Below are positions 6,737 through 12,531 of a stretch of DNA of 12,531 nt, one piece after another. The notes beneath the pieces were generated by a model, which was not told the DNA's origin, searched no databases, and saw only the letters and a program-made list of their open reading frames with translations. The position numbers were made by a program, and so were the translations under genes. Origin of the DNA: an uncultured Leptospiraceae bacterium (GTDB lineage Bacteria > Spirochaetota > Leptospiria > Leptospirales > Leptospiraceae); the NCBI GenBank assembly GCA_937924465.1, contig CALDSP010000280.1:1-12531 (forward strand), given 5' to 3'. Numbering within the stretch: the first letter of the stretch is position 1; each line of letters starts with the position of its first letter.

Positions 6737-6749
6737 AAAGTTCTATACT
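6732..6749 (+). promoter_or_regulatory. candidate -10 elements upstream of the 495-residue protein gene
   Basis: TATAAA (6732-6737) and TATACT (6744-6749) each match five of six bases of the -10 consensus. The only -35-like hexamer, TTGCAA at 6718-6723, is 20 bases from TATACT, longer than usual. Transcription from here would begin about 50 bases before the ATG at 6806. Weak evidence. Confidence 0.22.
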
Positions 6750-6805
6750 TACAATCACGAGTAATTTATCTTACAAAGAGAAAGTCTTGCCTAAAGGTTT
6801 CAGAG

Positions 6806-8293
6806 ATGCAACAAATAAAGATTATCTTCTTAGCTTATTTAATAATTACTCTTTCAATTTTTTCTGCTTCTTATTATAGTTTTTACGAATTTGCAAAAAA
6901 AATAGCAAATAATAATTCTACAACAATTATAAATTTGTTGAAGTTATTTAAAAATTTATTTCTCCCTTTTGAATATGATGAACAAGCAAAAGAGTTTAAT
7001 GAGTATCTCTCTGGAGTTAAGTCAAGATTGGATTTTTCTACTTTGTATAATTCAAAATATCTTATTCAAGGAAGAGGAGGGGAGAGAGTAGTGGTTTATT
7101 ATGGAGAGTATACGCCAAGTTCCTATAAAATTTTTTTGAATAAACAAGATTATGAGTCTATTCAACTTCTTAAGTTTGGGGATTTTCGTTCACAAATTAT
7201 TTTAGTAAAAAATACTACTCCATCATTAGTTTCTTCTACCTATTCAAGCTCCGTTTCCTATTCAGCTTTCCATAAAGGAAGCATTCATTTAGAAAAAACT
7301 TCTCACCTAACGTTTTTAAGTTTTTTTGAGGAAATTCTCAAAGTGGTAGATGCCGAGAATATTCAAAAAATGGAGATTTTTCCTTCACAAATCTACAGTG
7401 AATTAAAAAGGGAAGAAGAAAGAAAAGTTTTAGGAGTTCTTCAAAAAGATTTTCCTAAATTTTCCAAGTATCTAAATATTTATACAAAGGCAGCAAGTGC
7501 TCTATATTTTTATGAATTGGATAAAAAAAAGATAACTAAAATCCAAATTTATGGGGCTTTAAACTTACGTTCTATTCAAAGAGATGCTCCCTTTCTTGCC
7601 GATTATTTAATGGATATCCAAGACTTAGGTTGGATTCATTTGGAGTTATATAATCAAAATAAATTTAAACTTTTTGAATTTCATTTGGATAGTGAGAAGT
7701 TAGAATTGCAACTAGTTTTATTTACAGAAAAGGGAAAGTTAATTCCTTTTACTGGATTTCGAGGAAATGAAAAACTAGATTTCCAAAATGCAATTGAATT
7801 TTCTAAGTTGAAGCAAATCCAATTCAAAGGCAAAATTTCTTTTTATGGAAATATTTATGGACTCATTTTTGAAAATAACGGTTTCAATTTTGAGGGCGAT
7901 TTTACTAATCAAAAAGAACAAGGGAAATTTTTTATAAGGCTGAAACACGTTGAATCAACCAAGGTAAGTGGAGGGTTTTCCTATGTAATTCCTTCATGGT
8001 TAATTGATTTTTTTATTCCGGGGGATATGGAAGAGTTAGTAAACCATTTTTTTCAAAATATAGTTCAATCCAATCATAAAAAAGGAGCTTTTTTAAAACT
8101 TACTTTAAACAAACAAAAAGAAAATTGGTTTATAAATTCAATTGCAGAAGGAGAATTTATTGAAAATTTTTTTCTCCGTTTAGGACTTAGAGTTTGGAAT
8201 TATAAAGTGGTTCCTTCCGATGATGCTTATCATAATTTAGCTCAACTGATTGCAAGAGGAGTAGATATTTTGATTGATGAGTATCCAAAATAA
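6806..8293 (+). CDS. membrane-anchored protein of unknown function upstream of mutY
   Basis: A 495-residue protein that I do not recognise. One hydrophobic segment near the N-terminus (about residues 6-27, IIFLAYLIITLSIFSASYY) looks like an uncleaved signal anchor, so the remaining roughly 465 residues probably face the periplasm. No cysteine-based lipobox is present. The body is rich in Lys, Phe, Tyr and Leu, with alternating beta-like stretches (KITKIQIYGALNL, LGWIHLELYNQNKFKLFEF, LKQIQFKGKISFYGNIYGL) and no repeated unit or known catalytic motif. An AsmA/DUF3971-like beta-rich envelope protein is one possible reading, without firm support. The ATG at 6806 has AAAGG eight bases upstream (6793-6797), a good ribosome site. 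The 3' end overlaps the mutY start region by 17-20 bases, so the two are probably co-translated, although no functional link to DNA repair is apparent. Confidence 0.85.
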   Translation: MQQIKIIFLAYLIITLSIFSASYYSFYEFAKKIANNNSTTIINLLKLFKNLFLPFEYDEQAKEFNEYLSGVKSRLDFSTLYNSKYLIQGRGGERVVVYYGEYTPSSYKIFLNKQDYESIQLLKFGDFRSQIILVKNTTPSLVSSTYSSSVSYSAFHKGSIHLEKTSHLTFLSFFEEILKVVDAENIQKMEIFPSQIYSELKREEERKVLGVLQKDFPKFSKYLNIYTKAASALYFYELDKKKITKIQIYGALNLRSIQRDAPFLADYLMDIQDLGWIHLELYNQNKFKLFEFHLDSEKLELQLVLFTEKGKLIPFTGFRGNEKLDFQNAIEFSKLKQIQFKGKISFYGNIYGLIFENNGFNFEGDFTNQKEQGKFFIRLKHVESTKVSGGFSYVIPSWLIDFFIPGDMEELVNHFFQNIVQSNHKKGAFLKLTLNKQKENWFINSIAEGEFIENFFLRLGLRVWNYKVVPSDDAYHNLAQLIARGVDILIDEYPK

Positions 8294-9356
8294 ACTTATC
8301 ATTCATCAAAAACTTTTAGATTGGTTTAAAAGAAATCATAGAAAACTTATATTCAGAGAAACTAAAAATCCCTACCATATTTGGGTAAGCGAGGTAATGC
8401 TTCAACAAACTAGAGTGAACGCCATGCTTGTTAGTTACGAAAAATTTATAAAAAAATTTCCAGACATTTCTAGTTTAGCTAATTCTAATTTAGAAACTGT
8501 CTTGGCTTATTGGAAGGGTTTAGGGTATTATTCGAGGGCAGAAAATTTGTATAAAGGTGCAAGGTATGTAATGGAAAATCTTGAGGGAGAGATTCCAAAA
8601 GATTTAGAAAAAATTTTACAAATTCCAGGAATTGGAAAATATACTGCAAGTGCAATTTTATCTATTTCATATAACCTACCTGTTGCTGTTTTAGATGGGA
8701 ACGTTAAGCGAGTACTTTCAAGACTTTTTCTTTTTCAAGGAGATATTAAGAAAGCAAGTTCTGAAAAATATTTACAAAACTTAGCAAATGAATTTTTAAA
8801 TCCTGAAAATGCTGGAGATCACAACCAAGCCCTTATGGAACTGGGAGCTTTGATTTGTATTCCAAAACCAAATTGTGTTTCATGCCCTATCAGTGCTTTT
8901 TGTCTTGCATGTTCCCAAGACCTACAAAATCAAATTCCTATTTCTAAAAAAGAGAAAGAAAAACTTTTTATAAGACTGAATTTTTTGTGGATTGAGTGGA
9001 ATGGAGAAGTTTTGCTTACATTAGATAACGAAAGAAGATTTTTTAAAAAAATTTATGCTTTGCCATTTTGGATTGAAGGGAAAAACTTATCTAAAGATTA
9101 CTTGTATAAAGAAAAAATTTTTTCTTTACTAGAAGTCCCTCCAAAACCTATTGCTGTTCTTCCTAATAAACACTCAATTACCCATCATGACATTGAAGTT
9201 TTAGTTTACAAAAGTAGGCTGGAAAAACTAAATTTCTTGAAACTAGAAAACACAAAATGGATTCCTGTTTCCGAATTAGAATTTGAGTTTCCTTCTTCTC
9301 TTGCAAAAAAGATACTAAAAAGTTTAAATTCTTCTCAAAATTTATTTTTCCAATAA
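8277..9356 (+). CDS. mutY: A/G-specific adenine DNA glycosylase MutY
   Basis: Removes adenine mispaired with 8-oxoguanine in base excision repair. From ATG 8277 the protein has 359 residues, normal for MutY. It shows the HhH-GPD core: WVSEVMLQQT with catalytic Glu39, GLGYYSRAENL (81-91), the hairpin LQIPGIGKYTASAI (114-127) and VLDGNVKRVLSR with catalytic Asp140. The iron-sulphur ligands are Cys194, Cys200, Cys203 and Cys209. The C-terminal Nudix-like 8-oxoG recognition domain is present (from about 225; SITHHDIEVLVY near 300). The first cysteine spacing is C-x5-C instead of the usual C-x6-C, one residue short. A TTG at 8274, in frame one codon upstream of a Ser-preceding ATG, is a second possible start; AGAGGAG at 8255-8261 is 12 bases from the TTG and 15 from the ATG. 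The gene overlaps the preceding one and, tail to tail, mrfB by 15 bases. Confidence 0.95.
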   Translation: MSIQNKLIIHQKLLDWFKRNHRKLIFRETKNPYHIWVSEVMLQQTRVNAMLVSYEKFIKKFPDISSLANSNLETVLAYWKGLGYYSRAENLYKGARYVMENLEGEIPKDLEKILQIPGIGKYTASAILSISYNLPVAVLDGNVKRVLSRLFLFQGDIKKASSEKYLQNLANEFLNPENAGDHNQALMELGALICIPKPNCVSCPISAFCLACSQDLQNQIPISKKEKEKLFIRLNFLWIEWNGEVLLTLDNERRFFKKIYALPFWIEGKNLSKDYLYKEKIFSLLEVPPKPIAVLPNKHSITHHDIEVLVYKSRLEKLNFLKLENTKWIPVSELEFEFPSSLAKKILKSLNSSQNLFFQ

Positions 9357-10058
9357 TAAATCTACAATTTTCTTTAGGGAAATTACATCTGCCATACAAT
9401 AGCGAATGAGTAAATTTTTTGCCTCTATTTCTCCAAGTTCATGATATCTATACCATAAAAAAACAGCATCCATACCATTTAAATTTTGAATTTCTTTTTC
9501 TCTTTCAATTCCAAGTTGTAACTCAATTTGCTTTAGTCCCCCTTTTATTCCTTTGTGATATAGCACCCAACGTAAATCTATATGAGGAACAGGAAATTCT
9601 GGTAAATGAAAATATTTCAAAAGGATTGGTATATCAAAAGAACTTCCATTAAACGAAACTACAAGTTTGGCATGTTCTAATAAATCTAAAAAGTTTTCAA
9701 TATTGGCATAACGTAAAAAAGCATATTCTTTTTGTTTATAGTAACATCCTATTAACGTTATGCGCTGAAATTGATCTGTTTCTATATCAAAATATAAAAT
9801 TTCATTGTAATAATGAGCTAAGATTTTCCATTTATCTTTGGGATGAAGTTTTTTTGTGAAATAAAATATATCTTCTTTTAATAAAGCCGTTTGAGATTGT
9901 ATAAGGCTTTCTTCTAGTTTTTCTAGTGATTTTGTTTTTAGTTTTAATTTGTGTATATTTTCAAAAAGCTCCTGCCAAGTTTGAATTCCTAGTTTTTGAA
10001 TTTTCTGTAGATTTTTTTTACCAATTCCACTCAAATGTAAAAAAGCGGAATCAATCAT
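9342..10058 (-). CDS. mrfB: MrfB/YprB-like RNase H-fold 3'-5' exonuclease with N-terminal HhH
   Basis: A 238-residue nuclease, expected to degrade a DNA strand after the partner helicase MrfA acts at damage. The RNase H-like (RNase_H_2/DEDDy) core has FDIET (Asp91, Glu93), VSFNGSSFDIPIL (Asp142), IDLRWVLYHKGIKGGLKQIE (161-179) and a final Tyr220-x3-Asp224, so all four acidic ligands and the tyrosine are present. In front of it, residues 6-32 (LHLSGIGKKNLQKIQKLGI) form a helix-hairpin-helix DNA-binding motif. Bacillus YprB/MrfB is considerably longer (about 410 residues, with TPR-like repeats after the nuclease); this protein ends right after the nuclease domain. Its ATG overlaps the mrfA stop as TAATG, with TAGGA seven bases upstream (10066-10070), so the pair is translationally coupled. 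The gene name rests on domain type plus operon position. Confidence 0.85.
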   Translation of the reverse strand: MIDSAFLHLSGIGKKNLQKIQKLGIQTWQELFENIHKLKLKTKSLEKLEESLIQSQTALLKEDIFYFTKKLHPKDKWKILAHYYNEILYFDIETDQFQRITLIGCYYKQKEYAFLRYANIENFLDLLEHAKLVVSFNGSSFDIPILLKYFHLPEFPVPHIDLRWVLYHKGIKGGLKQIELQLGIEREKEIQNLNGMDAVFLWYRYHELGEIEAKNLLIRYCMADVISLKKIVDLLLEK

Positions 10059-12505
10059 TAGTGAATCCTATCTCGTTTTTTTTGTAAAATTTTTTGGGCT
10101 CGTTTAAGCTTTTCAAGCTCTTTTACAAATTCCTCATCTTCTTGCTTTTGGACTTGAATGTCATGTTCTATAGATTCTAGCACTATAATCTTGGGTTCGT
10201 AAAACTCACCTGCAAGTAAGTAACGAATAAGGCTTTTTGTTGTTTCGACAGAGGCGTTTGAATAAATAATAATTTCTTTATCATTTTTTATAGTATGGAT
10301 AGGCTTTGGCACAACACAAGCTGGGCATCCAAATTCACATTCACATTCATTGATTATTTTTTCTGCAAAGTTTAAAATTTCCGAAAGTCGTTCAAAAATT
10401 TTTTCAGAAAACCCAACTCCTCCCTCCATAGCATCATACAAATACAAAGCATGTTTCCAATCTAAACCACTAAACTCTGCCATTTGTACGTCAGTATGAA
10501 TATCTGTAACATCTCCCATACAAAAAGAAGGAGCAAGATTTTTTAAAATGAATCCTAGTCCTTCTAAGGCAATTTGAGAATATTCTGTTTGTTTCATTTG
10601 AATGAATGCATTCCATTCTGGAGATGTTAAAATATAAAACCCCATAGTTTCATACTCAAATGGAGGAAGAGTAATAGGACCGTAACCAATGTTTTCCCTT
10701 TTTTTCTCACGAATTTTTTTGTACTGCTTAGGTTGTTTTATTACATGCATAAGTCCAAATTCATAAATGTTTCCAAAGCTTTCACGTTGAGCGTCAGATT
10801 CTAAAAGTTTTACATTGGACTCCCAAACTGCCTCTGTATAATAATCTACTTGAACTTCTCTTACCTCACAAATTTTCTTTTGTAAGTCTAAATCTATTGA
10901 CATATAACGTTTTCCCAAGTGCTGATAAATAGCATCCTTGTAGAGCGTACCCATTGCTCCAATTGGATCAATTTCTCCTATAATTTCCTCTTTAAATTTT
11001 ATAACTATATTGTAATCTGTAATTCCTCTTAGATTCACTCCTTTAGAAGGATATTCTTCCAAAGCATAGCGATATACTTCCCTAAAAGGTTTGAGTGTTT
11101 TGCTTTCACATAACGTTTTTATTGCTAATTTATAATTCTTGCTTGTAAAATAAGTTTCTTCATCTCGAAGTGGATGTTCATAGGCTGCACAGGGAAGATG
11201 CTGTAAAAGTATATAAGGGTTATCTGCAGAAAGCCACGCTTCTTCAGAATTACTGTTTAAAATATACTCGGGATGGTGGATTATGTGTTGATCAATTGGG
11301 GTATCTTTAGCAATAAAAACAATTATAGATTCATTTCCCTTTCGTCCTACTCTTCCCGCTTGTTGCCAAAAACTAGAAATAGAACCCGGATGACCATTTA
11401 AAATACAAAGAGTCATGTCTCCAATATCAATTCCTAATTCTAAAGCATTTGTACTTATGATTCCATAAATTTTTCCTTCAAATAAATCTTTTTCTAAACT
11501 TCTTCTTTCAGAGGGTAAAAATCCTCCTCTATAAGGCTTGATTTTATTTTTTAAATATTCATGATTGCGCGTAACGTCTGCATAGAGTCTTTCTACTTCC
11601 TGCCTAGCTCTACAAAAACTAATACTTCGAATTTTTTCTTCCATTGCAAATCGTAAAAGAGAAACACTCATATAAGAGGTTCCAAGTCTAGAATAACTTC
11701 CCTCTGCGTTTTTGTATAGCTTAGGGTTAAGAAATACAACATGTTTTTTAGCTCTTGGAGAACCGTCTTTATTGATTACAGAAAAATCTCTCTGTAGTAG
11801 GGCTTGACTGTGCTCTTTGGGGTTTCCAATAGTAGCAGAAGAGCAAACAAAAATAGGACGGTTTTCTAAAATTTCACAAATCCTAAGCAAACGGCGCATA
11901 ACGTTTGCAAAGTGAGAACCAAAAGCACCTCTATAAGTATGAATTTCATCTATTACAATATATTTTAAACTTTTTAAAAAAGTTTTCCATTTTCGAGTAT
12001 GATTTGGTAAGATCCCAGAATGAAGCATGTCTGGATTTGATAAAATGAAGCTTGCGTTATGTGTTAAATGTTCTCTTTCCTCACGTGAGGTATCTCCATC
12101 ATAAACTCCAAACTTTACGTTATGTGAAAATTGCAAAAGTTTTCCTAATGTAGATTCTTGGTCTCTAGACAAAGCTTTCGTAGGATACAATAAAAGTGTA
12201 GTAAACTTTTTCTTAGATCTTATAAAATCATCTAAAATAGGTAAAAGAAAAGAAAGAGTTTTGCCACTTGCAGTTTTGGAAACAAGCAGAGTATCTTTTC
12301 CACTGATTATGGAATTGTAAGCCTCTAATTGATGAGTAAATAATTTATAAATTCCATTTTGTTCTAAGATTTTTTTTAAGTTAGGTTCTAAGCCAATTGG
12401 GAAGTTTTCCATTTGTGAAAAAACCTCATCTAAAGTAATTTTTTCTTTTAGCTCTTCCGAAAAATTTTTTTCAATCTCCTGAATGATTTTATTGATTCCT
12501 TTCAT
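10058..12505 (-). CDS. mrfA: MrfA/YprA DEAD/DEAH-family DNA helicase with C-terminal DUF1998-type cysteine cluster
   Basis: An 815-residue superfamily 2 helicase. The motifs run in order: Q-motif region FTHQLEAY (56-63), motif I KTASGKT (77-83), PTKAL (108-112), motif II DEIH (186-189) followed by TYRGAFGSHFANVMRRL, motif III SSAT (222-225), motif IV-like ISFCRARQEVERL, motif V STNALELGIDIG (351-362) and motif VI QQAGRVGRKG (381-390). The C-terminal DUF1998-type region ends in a zinc-binding cluster, Cys721, Cys723, Cys727 and Cys730. This architecture is that of Bacillus YprA (MrfA), a 3'-5' helicase acting with MrfB in repair of mitomycin C adducts independently of UvrABC. The tail from about 785 is charged and probably coiled-coil (EDEEFVKELEKLKRAQK), an extension beyond the usual length near 750. 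The start is supported by AGAGGA five bases before the ATG. The promoter lies outside the window. Confidence 0.95.
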   Translation of the reverse strand: MKGINKIIQEIEKNFSEELKEKITLDEVFSQMENFPIGLEPNLKKILEQNGIYKLFTHQLEAYNSIISGKDTLLVSKTASGKTLSFLLPILDDFIRSKKKFTTLLLYPTKALSRDQESTLGKLLQFSHNVKFGVYDGDTSREEREHLTHNASFILSNPDMLHSGILPNHTRKWKTFLKSLKYIVIDEIHTYRGAFGSHFANVMRRLLRICEILENRPIFVCSSATIGNPKEHSQALLQRDFSVINKDGSPRAKKHVVFLNPKLYKNAEGSYSRLGTSYMSVSLLRFAMEEKIRSISFCRARQEVERLYADVTRNHEYLKNKIKPYRGGFLPSERRSLEKDLFEGKIYGIISTNALELGIDIGDMTLCILNGHPGSISSFWQQAGRVGRKGNESIIVFIAKDTPIDQHIIHHPEYILNSNSEEAWLSADNPYILLQHLPCAAYEHPLRDEETYFTSKNYKLAIKTLCESKTLKPFREVYRYALEEYPSKGVNLRGITDYNIVIKFKEEIIGEIDPIGAMGTLYKDAIYQHLGKRYMSIDLDLQKKICEVREVQVDYYTEAVWESNVKLLESDAQRESFGNIYEFGLMHVIKQPKQYKKIREKKRENIGYGPITLPPFEYETMGFYILTSPEWNAFIQMKQTEYSQIALEGLGFILKNLAPSFCMGDVTDIHTDVQMAEFSGLDWKHALYLYDAMEGGVGFSEKIFERLSEILNFAEKIINECECEFGCPACVVPKPIHTIKNDKEIIIYSNASVETTKSLIRYLLAGEFYEPKIIVLESIEHDIQVQKQEDEEFVKELEKLKRAQKILQKKRDRIH

Positions 12506-12510
12506 GTGTA

Positions 12511-12516
12511 TCCTCT
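12511..12516 (-). promoter_or_regulatory. strong ribosome binding site of mrfA
   Basis: On the minus strand AGAGGA lies five bases upstream of the ATG at 12505, the clearest Shine-Dalgarno in the window and the reason for choosing this start for mrfA. Confidence 0.75.
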
Positions 12517-12531
12517 ATGACAAAAATCACT

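Larger units (their letters stand above)
6153..6805. other. divergent intergenic stretch between the DUF1564 gene and the 495-residue protein gene
   Basis: This 653-base region separates divergent genes. It contains palindrome copies 2 and 3 (6246-6263 and 6311-6328), an overlapping inverted repeat CACAACT (6284-6290) / AGTTGTG (6307-6313) with a 16-base loop, an 86-codon stop-free frame on the plus strand (6476-6736), and weak promoter-like boxes for both flanking genes. A minus-strand -10-like TACAAT (6243-6248) directly follows copy 2 in the direction of the DUF1564 gene, but without a good -35. No RNA gene was recognised. Confidence 0.6.

Noticed and set aside
9340..9361. Inverted repeat ATTTATT / AATAAAT at the mutY-mrfB convergent overlap, possible bidirectional terminator
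   Set aside because: The seven-base stem is entirely A/T with an eight-base loop and no defined T-tract, so it is too weak for an intrinsic terminator and expected by chance here.
9178..9652. Antisense open frames over the ends of mutY (9178-9399 minus) and mrfB (9419-9652 plus)
   Set aside because: Fully explained as shadows of mutY and mrfB, whose domain motifs cover these bases.

Overview
The window is a stretch of very AT-rich bacterial chromosome. Sampled 60-base blocks inside genes run from about 18 to 35% GC. I read it as DNA from a low-GC spirochaete of the Leptospira branch. The strongest pointer is the small gene at 5634-6152, whose product has the layout of DUF1564, a family I know essentially only from Leptospira. 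The GAF plus SpoIIE-type phosphatase and the interspersed palindromes between genes also fit. The assignment is an inference; no rRNA or other marker gene is present.

Left block (1-5128, all minus strand, read right to left): a tandem-GAF PP2C phosphatase of the RsbU/SpoIIE type, tilS (tRNA-Ile lysidine synthetase), engB (ribosome-assembly GTPase) and a hotdog-fold thioesterase are packed with a 6-base gap, a 23-base overlap and a 4-base overlap, so they look like one transcription unit. After a 90-base gap, a secreted or membrane TPM-domain protein begins and runs off the left edge. The unit joins a signalling phosphatase to two translation housekeeping genes.

Middle block (5129-6805): about 1.7 kb containing only one convincing gene, the DUF1564-type protein. 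Its conserved 3' part is about 42% GC, clearly richer than its neighbours. Three copies of an 18-base palindromic element lie around it, one on its 3' side and two on its 5' side. The two flanking intergenic stretches each contain an unexpectedly long stop-free frame without a usable start codon, possibly gene debris. It looks like a small accessory island.

Right block (6806-12531): on the plus strand, an unrecognised membrane-anchored 495-residue protein overlaps mutY (adenine glycosylase). Convergent to it on the minus strand lie mrfA (DEIH-box helicase with a four-cysteine C-terminal cluster) and mrfB (RNase H-fold DEDDy exonuclease), joined by a TAATG stop/start. mutY and mrfB overlap tail to tail by 15 bases. 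Together these give a DNA-repair neighbourhood: oxidised-guanine mispair repair beside the Mrf helicase/nuclease pair known from Bacillus for mitomycin adduct repair.

The items I consider most worth following are the palindromes around the DUF1564 gene, read as possible operators of a ribbon-helix-helix-like protein; the MrfB variant with an N-terminal helix-hairpin-helix and no room for the C-terminal extension of the Bacillus protein; the one-residue-short cysteine spacing in MutY; and an over-represented word, CATAACGT.
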